From contig JASJCQ010000011.1 of assembly GCA_030065915.1 (NCBI GenBank), positions 27,340 to 91,339 of the forward strand: 64,000 nucleotides of DNA. The letters run 5' to 3'. Positions 8,972 to 15,900 of the stretch are shown here, piece by piece. This DNA is from Woeseiaceae bacterium. GTDB taxonomy: Bacteria; Pseudomonadota; Gammaproteobacteria; Steroidobacterales; Woeseiaceae. A program made the translations under genes and the position numbers. The notes beneath the pieces are model-generated. The model was given only the letters and a program-made list of their open reading frames with translations. It was not told the origin of the DNA and did not search any database. The stretch's first letter is position 1, and each line of letters begins with the position of its first letter.

Positions 8972-9970
8972 ATGAGCACGCAACTGATCGACGTTATCGG
9001 CAATACACCACTGATCCGGCTGAACAGGCTCTCCGACCAGACGGGCTGCGAGATCCTGGGCAAGGCGGAGTTCATGAACCCCGGCGGGTCGGTCAAAGAC
9101 CGGGCCGCGCTGGGCATGGTGCGCGCCGCGCTCGCATCCGGCGACCTGAAGCCGGGCGGCACGATCGTCGAAGGCACCGCCGGCAACACGGGGATCGGCC
9201 TCGCGATGGTCGGCAGCGCGCTGGGGCACAAGACCGTCATCGTCATGCCGGAGAACCAGAGCCTGTCGAAGATCACGACACTGCGTGCCTACGGCGCCGA
9301 TGTGCGCCTTATCCCGGCCGTCCCGTTTAGAAACCCGAACCACTTCGTTCACACGTCGGAGAGGCTGGCGGCCGAGCTCAACGAGACCAGCGAACACGGC
9401 GCGTTCTGGGCGAACCAGTTCGACAACGTCTCCAACCGCGACTTCCATGAGCAGACAACCGGCGTCGAGATCTGGGACCAGACCGACGGCTCGGTCGACG
9501 GGTTTATCTGCGCCGCCGGTACCGGCGGCACGATTGGCGGCGTCGGGCGAGCGTTGAAAGCACGCAACCCGGGAATAACGATCGGCCTGGCCGACCCGGG
9601 CGGCTCGGGGCTGCACAACTATTATGCGCACGGCGAGATTCGCATCGAGGGCCAGTCGATCTCGGAGGGAATTGGCAACAGCCGAATCACGGCGAACCTG
9701 GCCGATTCGCTGATCGATATCAGCTGGCAGGTGCCGGATACGGATGCGATACCGCTGGTCTTCGACCTGGTGCAAGACGAGGGCCTCGTGCTCGGTGGGT
9801 CCAGCGGCATCAACGTTGCCGGAGCCGTCGCGCTCGCCCGCGAGCTCGGGCCCGGCCATACGATCGTCACGATCCTGTGCGACTCGATGCTGCGCTACCA
9901 GGAGCGGATGCTCAACCGCAGCTTCCTCGCATCGCACGGTCTGTCGATGCCGGAATGGCTTGTGCTGTAA
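8972..9970 (+). CDS. cysK: Cysteine synthase family PLP enzyme
   Basis: The 332-residue protein matches fold-type II PLP enzymes of the O-acetylserine sulfhydrylase group. It has an N-terminal IGNTPLIRL, Schiff-base Lys42 in PGGSVKDR, the substrate loop GTAGNTGIGLA (about 69-79) and a glycine-rich phosphate-binding AAGTGGTIGG near 180. The expected reaction is O-acetylserine plus sulfide giving cysteine plus acetate. TAGNTG replaces the usual TSGNTG of CysK, so a related specificity is possible, such as another activated serine or cystathionine beta-synthase-like chemistry. It is transcribed divergently from the DUF305 gene and no cysE is nearby. Confidence 0.85.
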   Translation: MSTQLIDVIGNTPLIRLNRLSDQTGCEILGKAEFMNPGGSVKDRAALGMVRAALASGDLKPGGTIVEGTAGNTGIGLAMVGSALGHKTVIVMPENQSLSKITTLRAYGADVRLIPAVPFRNPNHFVHTSERLAAELNETSEHGAFWANQFDNVSNRDFHEQTTGVEIWDQTDGSVDGFICAAGTGGTIGGVGRALKARNPGITIGLADPGGSGLHNYYAHGEIRIEGQSISEGIGNSRITANLADSLIDISWQVPDTDAIPLVFDLVQDEGLVLGGSSGINVAGAVALARELGPGHTIVTILCDSMLRYQERMLNRSFLASHGLSMPEWLVL

Positions 9971-10066
9971 GGCCCCGGAAGCCGGGGGACTCAGGCCTGA
10001 GCAAACGTTTCAGTCTGTTTCCCAGCCTCGTGGCCTGTTCTTGCAGCTGGCATACTTCGTCGCCTG

Positions 10067-10693
10067 ATGTCTGATCTCACCGTCAAGAACGAACGCGGCA
10101 CCGCCGTAGCAACGCAGCCACCGGGTAACCCGGACGGCAAGGGCGCGAACGGTTTCATGCTCGACTGGTATCGCACCGAGCCGCGGGGCCTCGTCGCCAA
10201 GCCGCGGCGACAGGTGCTGGCTGAGTTCTTCACGTCGATGCTGATCCTTTCTTCGCAGTTCAAGTACAAGCCGGCGATTGGCGTCAGCAACTACCTGTAC
10301 CGCGTCGACGACGAATGGACGCTAAGCCTGATCGCACCCGAGCAGTGGTCCGAGAAACACCGCCGGGGATTCGTCGGCAACTGTGTGCTGCAGGCTGACC
10401 AGACCTGGACCATCGAGCCATCGGAGCAACTGCTGGAGTCCGGCCCATTGACCGAAGCCGTTGGCCGTTTTTTCGACGCCTTTGCTGAGAAAATGGACAC
10501 CGACCTGACGCTTGAGGAAATCCTGCCGTTCTACGTCCGCGGCCTGCCCTACTGGCAGCGCCTGCATGCGAGCGCACTGAGCCGTTCGATTCGTGGCAGC
10601 GTAAAACTCGGTGGCCAGGCTTCGATTCGGGCGCGCGACTGGCGGCTGGCGCTGCCAGGCTCCGGCGAGACCTTGCTGCTCGGCGACGCCTGA
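10067..10693 (+). CDS. Conserved hypothetical protein (DUF2452-like?)
   Basis: The 208-residue soluble protein has no signal peptide or membrane segment. The centre (ILSSQFKYKPAIGVSNYLYR, then WTLSLIAPEQW and GFVGNCVLQADQTW) resembles the DUF2452/C1orf50 pattern, where a tyrosine-rich strand is followed by an S-P-E-W motif. The match is partial and from memory. No catalytic motif is visible. It lies about 100 bases after cysK on the same strand and could share its transcript; the intervening GC-rich hairpin near 9973-9990 lacks a T-run. Confidence 0.55.
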   Translation: MSDLTVKNERGTAVATQPPGNPDGKGANGFMLDWYRTEPRGLVAKPRRQVLAEFFTSMLILSSQFKYKPAIGVSNYLYRVDDEWTLSLIAPEQWSEKHRRGFVGNCVLQADQTWTIEPSEQLLESGPLTEAVGRFFDAFAEKMDTDLTLEEILPFYVRGLPYWQRLHASALSRSIRGSVKLGGQASIRARDWRLALPGSGETLLLGDA

Positions 10694-10801
10694 AGTACCA
10701 GCCCTCGCCCGCAACAGCTGACGACAGCAGGCCCGATGCACTCGCGCTGACGGGCAGAGCGTCGTGTCACGGCGAAACGCTCGAATTTAACCGAAGCATT
10801 A

Positions 10802-10817
10802 TGTGACCTGCGTCACA
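10802..10817. promoter_or_regulatory. CRP-type operator
   Basis: TGTGA-CCTGCG-TCACA is a perfect match to the CRP half-site consensus with six-base spacing. It is centred about 100 bases before the ATG at 10911, a place typical of CRP-activated promoters. Only the sequence match is seen; binding is inferred. Confidence 0.65.
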
Positions 10818-10910
10818 TTCGCGGCGAGCCTGGTCGATTCGCCTGCACGCCTCGATCGGGACACTGGGTGTTGAAATGCTCCCACGAAACGATACCAACG
10901 GAAGAAGACG

Positions 10911-11234
10911 ATGAAGGACCTGATCTCGGTATTTCTTGTCGCGATATCGCTGTCCCTGCTTGCTGGTTTCGGTGGGGCAACATTGCACGCCAACGAGACT
11001 GAAGCTGCCGAAGCAGCGACGCAGTCTTACATCATTCAAGCACAGTCATTGGACGAAGCCGTCTGGGCGGTAGAGGCCGTTGGTGGCGAGATTACGCATG
11101 AACTACGGATCATCAATTCCGTCACTGCGCTGTTGACAAAGACCCAGCTTGAGGAAGTCGCTTCGAAGAAAGGCGTCATTCGCACGTCGATCGACGGCTC
11201 GGTTGGCGCCTCTCCCGCTACACCAGGGAACTAG
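10911..11234 (+). CDS. Small exported protein resembling a stand-alone I9 protease inhibitor
   Basis: The 107-residue product has a signal peptide (about 1-27) followed by about 70 residues: QSYIIQAQSLDEAVWAVEAV, GGEITHELRIINSVTALLT and QLEEVASKKGVIRT. This is the alpha/beta layout of inhibitor I9 (subtilisin propeptide) domains, where a strand precedes helix A-AV, then GGE-I, then a second helix. I9 domains normally form the N-terminus of subtilases as chaperone and inhibitor; here no protease domain follows, only a short tail. The gene is a monocistron between the CRP-type site and a terminator at 11287. It may inhibit or fold an endogenous protease encoded elsewhere. Confidence 0.6.
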   Translation: MKDLISVFLVAISLSLLAGFGGATLHANETEAAEAATQSYIIQAQSLDEAVWAVEAVGGEITHELRIINSVTALLTKTQLEEVASKKGVIRTSIDGSVGASPATPGN

Positions 11235-11286
11235 GCCGGCGTTTTCGACACCCCCTTGCGACCGGCCCGAGAGCAAGGCCCGAACC

Positions 11287-11313
11287 AGCCCCGCCGAACG
11301 GCGGAGCTTTTTT
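11287..11313 (+). terminator. Rho-independent terminator after the I9-like gene
   Basis: A hairpin with CCGCCG paired to CGGCGG, flanked by AGC/GCT, is followed by seven T at 11308-11313. Confidence 0.75.
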
Positions 11314-11390
11314 GTGCCCGAACGAAAACCTCTGGCCAGAAAAACTTACCGTTTCGCGGGTAAGGCCGCGCAGCCGGTGAGATTGTCGGG

Positions 11391-12083
11391 CTAGATCCAG
11401 CTCGAGATTTCCTCGAGCGTCTTTTTCCTACCGCCGTGCACGGGCACCTGGCAGTCCGGCTTGGGATAGCCGACGACGAGCAGGATCGTCGCCTTTTCAT
11501 TCTTCGGGCGTTCACAGACTTCGTTCAGGAAACGCATCGGGTTCGGTGTGTGTGTCAGCGTTGCAAGGCCGGCATTGTGCAAAGCGGCAATCAGGAAGCC
11601 TGTCGCGATACCGACCGACTCCGGATAGTAGTAGTGGCTGTACTTCGAACCATCCGGGTTGATGCCGTATTTCTGGGCGAAGATCGCGATCAGCGCCGGC
11701 GCTTCTTCCAGAAACGGTTTCTGCGTATCGGTGCCGAGTGGCGCCAGCGCATCCAGCCACTCCTTCGGCGCGCGATGCTCATAGAACTCTCGCTCTTCGG
11801 CTTCGGCGGCTTCCCGAACACGCTTCTTGTTTTCCGGGCTGGTGATGACGGAAAAATGCCAGGGCTGCTGGTTGGCCCCCGACGGCGCCGTACCCGCCGC
11901 AAGCAGGCAATTCTCGATGATGCCCTCCGGTATCGGGCGACTGTCGAAGTCGCGGACGCTGCGGCGCCTGGCGATGTCGTCGTAGAACGCCTGTGCGCGC
12001 TCCTGCATCGCGGTCGCAGGGTACTCTACGTAGTTCGATAGCGGCTCGAGTTCGAGCGCGTCCGAATGGGCGGTGTCGTTCAC
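11391..12083 (-). CDS. Nitroreductase-family flavoprotein, iodotyrosine deiodinase-like
   Basis: The 230-residue protein has the nitroreductase fold: [14 protein letters not shown] near residue 40 and [12 protein letters not shown] near 70 contact FMN. Several segments follow the iodotyrosine deiodinase (IYD) subfamily rather than NfsB: the long lid [40 protein letters not shown], and a C-terminal [17 protein letters not shown] then [14 protein letters not shown]. Bacterial IYD homologues reductively dehalogenate halotyrosines with FMN. The start is GTG at 12083, with AGGAG 7 bases before it. The substrate is not proven; a general nitroreductase is the alternative. Confidence 0.8.
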   Translation of the reverse strand: MNDTAHSDALELEPLSNYVEYPATAMQERAQAFYDDIARRRSVRDFDSRPIPEGIIENCLLAAGTAPSGANQQPWHFSVITSPENKKRVREAAEAEEREFYEHRAPKEWLDALAPLGTDTQKPFLEEAPALIAIFAQKYGINPDGSKYSHYYYPESVGIATGFLIAALHNAGLATLTHTPNPMRFLNEVCERPKNEKATILLVVGYPKPDCQVPVHGGRKKTLEEISSWI

Positions 12084-12179
12084 GTGCGTCTCCTGTCTCG
12101 GTCATGGCGACCGGGGCAGGCACATTCTAAGCAGCATCGCGCCAATAAGCACTCCAGGGATGCGGCGCTACTTCCGGGC

Positions 12180-12215
12180 AAAAAAAAGCGGCAGCACCGT
12201 TTCCAGTGCTGCCGC
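12180..12215 (-). terminator. Strong terminator after the 43-codon gene
   Basis: A perfect 10-bp stem (GCGGCAGCAC with GTGCTGCCGC) and eight-base loop is followed, reading leftward, by eight T (12180-12187). It lies 19 bases after the stop of the small gene at 12235-12366. Confidence 0.9.
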
Positions 12216-12234
12216 CGTTTCAGGCCTTCGTCTC

Positions 12235-12366
12235 TTACACTGCGACAGCAGCAAAGACGAACGCGTAGAAGGCCACGAGAGCAGCCACGCCGAAGCGAAG
12301 CACTTTATGTTCGGCAAACGGCATGTACTGCATGGTCCTCAGATACTGTACAGGTACAATGTTCAT
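12235..12366 (-). CDS. 43-residue single-span membrane protein
   Basis: This short open frame reads MNIVPVQYLRTMQYMPFAEH, then KVLRFG, then a hydrophobic helix AALVAFYAFVFAAVAV that ends at the stop. It has all signs of a real gene: GGAG 6 bases before the ATG, a stop, and 19 bases later a perfect terminator hairpin. No family is recognised. One transmembrane helix at the very C-terminus suggests a small inner-membrane regulator or stress protein; the function is unknown. About 150 bases separate it from the nitroreductase start on the same strand. Confidence 0.7.
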   Translation of the reverse strand: MNIVPVQYLRTMQYMPFAEHKVLRFGVAALVAFYAFVFAAVAV

Positions 12367-12670
12367 AGTCTTCTCCAAGCGATTGGAAATCTGCGGCCCG
12401 CGGACAGAGGTTTTGCGAGCAGCTTCTGAACAAATGATAGGGTCGGCCGGTCGTTCAACAACCGAAAAAAATTACGCTCATAGTTGAGAAAAACTCATGA
12501 TTGAGCATTGGCGCGGGCTCCAGCCGTAGCGTCCGTATTTCATTTGTTTCGATTTGTGACAGGCCTCTCGTCGCCGTTGATTTGCAGGGATTCGGGCTTG
12601 AAACAGGCCCGCACCCTTGACTGGCCGGCCGGCTCAGACAGAATGGAGAATCTCAGTCTCGGAGAAGAAC
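12367..12670. other. Divergent intergenic region
   Basis: These 304 bases lie between the small membrane gene and the retropepsin-like gene. No repeat or clear promoter was identified. The open frame of the rightward gene runs back to a TTG at 12617, but that part lacks a ribosome site and is treated as untranslated. Confidence 0.35.
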
Positions 12671-13564
12671 ATGCCGCGTCTCGTCTTGCTCGTCCTGCTC
12701 TTTGCTTTCCAAGCTGAGGCTTTTGTCTCTGACTGGATCCCGTTCGAGCAGGTCCGCGGCCACATCACGATCCCGGTCACGCTGAACGGCATTCGGACGA
12801 CGGCGATACTCGACAGCGGTTCTTCCGGCAACGGGATCGCGAAGGCATTCCTGATCCAGAACGAAGGATCGTATGGCTACGGCCGCGCGATCAATATGCG
12901 GGGTGTCTACGGCGTCCAGCGAGTTCGACTCGTCGAGGGCATCGATGTCGGCATCTTCGGTGCGCGCATGACGATGGGCGAACTGATGCCGATGAGTCTC
13001 GGGCAGCACGGCTTCCTCGTTGGTCTGCCGTTCTTCGAAAACTACATCGTGCAGATCGACTATCCGAACAATCGATTGAGAATCGCCAGTCGCGAGTCGA
13101 TGAACCTGAAGAAAGTCGCCAACGTCAAGATGAAGATCTCGAAGGCCTCGTCTCACCCGCTGGTCAAGGTCAACCTGAACGACGAGTACAAGACCTGGCT
13201 GACGCTCGACACCGGCAATTCCGGCGGTATTTTTCTCAAGCGCTTCGATGCGGAGCGCTTCGATTGGCTGGAGCGCTTCGGCTACGAAGACACCCTCGGC
13301 AAGGGCGTCACCGGCAAAGTCAACGAGATGGATACGTTCAACTTGCCCACGCTGGAGCTCGGGCCGTTCGAACTCGAGAACGTCGTCGTAACCGTCCCCG
13401 ATGAAGGTGTTGAGACCAACATCGGTCGCGATCGCTCAAACGTCTGGAGACGCGAGCTCAACAACACGAAGTCGAGTGGGCTTCTTGGCTACGACGTGCT
13501 TCGACACTTCGTCGTAACGATGGACTTCAAGCGCAAGCTGCTGCACTTCGAAGCCGCTGAGTAG
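12671..13564 (+). CDS. Exported retropepsin-like aspartyl protease with two Asp motifs
   Basis: Starting at the ATG at 12671 (GGAGAAGAAC just before), the 297-residue protein has signal peptide MPRLVLLVLLFAFQAEA. The first retropepsin-like lobe carries TAILDSGSSG near residue 39; the second carries LTLDTGNSG near 178. Each lobe shows the strand-D-[ST]-G-strand pattern of the gag-protease family, and the hydrophobic-hydrophobic-G that closes the active site is visible as FLVGLPF and GLLGYDVL. Single-lobe bacterial members dimerise; this one would have both Asp residues in one chain. The substrate is unknown, and some members of this group may be inactive. Confidence 0.8.
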   Translation: MPRLVLLVLLFAFQAEAFVSDWIPFEQVRGHITIPVTLNGIRTTAILDSGSSGNGIAKAFLIQNEGSYGYGRAINMRGVYGVQRVRLVEGIDVGIFGARMTMGELMPMSLGQHGFLVGLPFFENYIVQIDYPNNRLRIASRESMNLKKVANVKMKISKASSHPLVKVNLNDEYKTWLTLDTGNSGGIFLKRFDAERFDWLERFGYEDTLGKGVTGKVNEMDTFNLPTLELGPFELENVVVTVPDEGVETNIGRDRSNVWRRELNNTKSSGLLGYDVLRHFVVTMDFKRKLLHFEAAE

Positions 13565-13572
13565 ACAACGTC

Positions 13573-13803
13573 TCAAGCAGCGGAGGCCGCCATCTCGGCT
13601 TCAGTCTTCAGGCCGAACGCCTTCTGCATGACAATCGCCGCCGGGCAGAACCCGGTGAAGGACTGCTGGAACAGGTTTACGCCAACGAACACGGTCAACC
13701 AGACGAAGCCGGGGTGCACGAAGTAAGTCAGTACAACGGACAACAGCACCATGAATCCTGCGAAGGCCTCGACGGCGTGTTCCAGTGACAATTTCTTGTT
13801 CAT
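13573..13803 (-). CDS. DUF2892 inner-membrane protein
   Basis: The 76-residue protein MNKKLSLEHAVEAFAGFMVL has two hydrophobic helices and the ending FTGFCPAAIVMQKAFGLK, typical of DUF2892 (the YgaP membrane domain). DUF2892 often accompanies rhodanese and sulfide or arsenic ArsR regulons. AGAGG precedes the ATG at 13803. It overlaps nothing and lies 11 bases after the barrel gene, as the last gene of the SQR operon. Confidence 0.82.
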   Translation of the reverse strand: MNKKLSLEHAVEAFAGFMVLLSVVLTYFVHPGFVWLTVFVGVNLFQQSFTGFCPAAIVMQKAFGLKTEAEMAASAA

Positions 13804-13814
13804 CGAATTTCCTC

Positions 13815-15089
13815 TCAATAGTTGAAGCGGACGCGCAGGTAGACATTGGTCGCGTCACTGAGCTGGTTGAAAAATGTCTGCGGCTCGTCGCCGCCGAACA
13901 GGTTGCCGCCCGCGGTCAGCGACCATTGGTCGCTGTGGCGATACGTGTACGCCGGGCGAAGGTAGTAGTCGCTGTCGCTCGGCGAGAAGAAGGTGAATAA
14001 GGAAAACGTATGGCGATCCCTGGCCGCCCGGTACGTCAGCCGATTCGTCAGCAGGTGACGGTAGCGGTCGGGCTCGAGCGTCGGATTCGGCGAATTTGCC
14101 TCGAGCTCGTCATAGTCGAGCGTGGCTTCGAGGTAGTACTGAAGCCCCACTGTGAAGTTTGGCCGGGCCTCCCACTCGTAACCTGCCAGGGCGCGGAACT
14201 GGTCGTTGGGCAGTAGCGGATCGGTTCCATCCCTGTCGTCCAGCGAACTGTAGTAGACGACTTCCGCGTTGAAGAGTCCGGGCCCCATCGGCCGCCGCAG
14301 GCTCGCGCCGAAGGCCGCCAGCGGGGCAAACGTCGGCACCAGCGACGCGGTCAGTGCATTGGGTTGCTTGAAATAGCCCCGGTACGCATACGCTGCGTAT
14401 TCGTTGCCCTCGATATTGCGGAACACTCGCAGGGCAAACTCCCCGTCGCCGATGCCTTCGTCGGGTTCTAGCGCCGAAAGGGGAGGGCTTGGGGCGACGT
14501 TGCCACCAGCGACGGGGGAGAAAAAGGAGTAGCGATTACCGTCCAGGTAGATGTCAGGATCGAAGACGGGCGACCAGACGAGGTCGACGTTAAACGCGGT
14601 GCCGAAGCGCGACAGCCTGATCGAGTTACCCGGCGCTTTGAGGTACTCGTCATCGCGCCCGGAAAAGAACGACACGAAGTCTTTCGGGAACAGGTCATTC
14701 AGGAACACGAGATCGCCGGTGCCCCAGGTCTGCACCTGGCGGCCGATTTTGACGTCCACGTTGTCGCCCACCCGAAACGCCACTGACAGGTCTCGGACCT
14801 CGGCCTCGACACCGTTTTCGATGTCGTCGTACCACGCGTCGGCCTTCAGGCTCAGCGTCGCGCGGCCGGGCGTCCATTCGGCCTCTAACCTCGCCCGCAG
14901 ATCGGCGAGCGTCAGGTCTCGGTCAATGAACGGGTCATCCTGCAGGCGGAATCCGGCCCCGGCTTCGATGAAACCGGCGAACGGCAGTCCGGCCTCCTCG
15001 TCTTCCCACTCTTCGTCCCAGAAGTCGTCGTCCTGGGCGAAGCTGAGGCCGGGAAGCAGCAGTATGAGCAGCAATAATCTCACGAGCAT
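13815..15089 (-). CDS. Outer-membrane beta-barrel protein of the SQR/RND operon
   Basis: The 424-residue exported protein has a signal peptide (ending LSFAQ), an acidic tract DDDFWDEEWEDEE, and then alternating amphipathic strands such as FIEAGAGFRL, ATLSLKADAWYDD and VDVKIGRQVQTWG, ending VYLRVRFNY with a terminal aromatic residue, as in outer-membrane barrels. The pattern resembles DUF1302/alginate-export-type barrels that accompany MMPL-family exporters. It starts 6 bases after the LolA-like gene. A role as outer-membrane exit or acceptor for the RND partner is inferred from context. Confidence 0.75.
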   Translation of the reverse strand: MLVRLLLLILLLPGLSFAQDDDFWDEEWEDEEAGLPFAGFIEAGAGFRLQDDPFIDRDLTLADLRARLEAEWTPGRATLSLKADAWYDDIENGVEAEVRDLSVAFRVGDNVDVKIGRQVQTWGTGDLVFLNDLFPKDFVSFFSGRDDEYLKAPGNSIRLSRFGTAFNVDLVWSPVFDPDIYLDGNRYSFFSPVAGGNVAPSPPLSALEPDEGIGDGEFALRVFRNIEGNEYAAYAYRGYFKQPNALTASLVPTFAPLAAFGASLRRPMGPGLFNAEVVYYSSLDDRDGTDPLLPNDQFRALAGYEWEARPNFTVGLQYYLEATLDYDELEANSPNPTLEPDRYRHLLTNRLTYRAARDRHTFSLFTFFSPSDSDYYLRPAYTYRHSDQWSLTAGGNLFGGDEPQTFFNQLSDATNVYLRVRFNY

Positions 15090-15095
15090 GCGTCC

Positions 15096-15890
15096 CTATT
15101 CGCTGGAGCGCTCGAGCCAGTTTCGCGGCGGGCTTCTCAGCGACCGTTCGGTGAACACGTCGTCGGACAGGCCGAGGTCGTAGCTGATGAAGCGGAACTG
15201 CATGTCGGTCTGGCCGCCACCGATGTGATCGGAGACGCGGCTCCTCGTTACCGTCGCGTGCCCGTCGATGTCTTCGACTTTCAACACCTCGACGGAGCGG
15301 TAGAGCTTGCCGGCATCGTTCAGGTATTCGATCTTCATCGGGATGAACGTCTCGCGGTGGATCCACGTTGTGTAGCTCGCAAACTCGACACTCGATGCAT
15401 CGAGCGGGACGTGCTTAAGGACGTAGTACTCGTCGGTGGTCTCCATGAGCTCGTGCGTGTCGTCCGACGGCCGCCGGCCAGACACGTCTTCGTAGAAGTA
15501 ATGTGCGCCGACGAAGGACGTTCGCTTGTCGCCTGCCGAGATTCGCTTGACGAGGTCGAGCCCGGGCAGGTACAGCCAGCGGTCGTCGTCCCGATCCAGG
15601 TGCTTGTGCACGAGGAACACCGTGTTGCGCACGTCGGATGGCTGACTGAACACGACGAGAAACTGCTGCCCGCCACCTTCCTCGACGTCGCGGCGCAGCA
15701 CGGTGAACTGTCGACGCTGCTTCCTGCCCTGCGCATCGGCGATCAGCATGCGCACCTCGGACCGGCCGTCGGCACCGGCGTAGTAGGACGCGAGATTGGC
15801 GCGCTCCACAATGGCATCGGCGTCGGTCATGTCCGACGCGATGGCATGAGCCGCCGTCAGTAGGGTCGCAAGAATGATAGCTCTGAACAT
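15096..15890 (-). CDS. LolA-like outer-membrane lipoprotein-sorting family protein
   Basis: The 264-residue periplasmic protein has signal peptide MFRAIILATLLTAAHAIA and a LolA/LolB-like half-barrel. Recognisable parts are EVRMLIADAQGRKQRRQFTV, FSQPSDVRNTVFLVHKH, then DRWLYLPGLDLVKRIS and FVGAHYFYEDVSGR, as in the COG2834-related family found next to MMPL exporters. The family is thought to carry lipid-like cargo between membranes. AGGAG lies 8 bases before the ATG at 15890 and overlaps the end of the MMPL gene, indicating coupling. Confidence 0.8.
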   Translation of the reverse strand: MFRAIILATLLTAAHAIASDMTDADAIVERANLASYYAGADGRSEVRMLIADAQGRKQRRQFTVLRRDVEEGGGQQFLVVFSQPSDVRNTVFLVHKHLDRDDDRWLYLPGLDLVKRISAGDKRTSFVGAHYFYEDVSGRRPSDDTHELMETTDEYYVLKHVPLDASSVEFASYTTWIHRETFIPMKIEYLNDAGKLYRSVEVLKVEDIDGHATVTRSRVSDHIGGGQTDMQFRFISYDLGLSDDVFTERSLRSPPRNWLERSSE

Positions 15891-15900
15891 GTCAATACTC

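Noticed and set aside
8864..9937. 357-codon open frame opposite cysK
   Set aside because: Fully antisense to a clear PLP enzyme, with low-complexity charged product and no homology recognised.
9972..9990. GC-rich hairpin after cysK
   Set aside because: CCCCGG-AAG-CCGGGG can fold, but there is no T-run, so it is not called a terminator.
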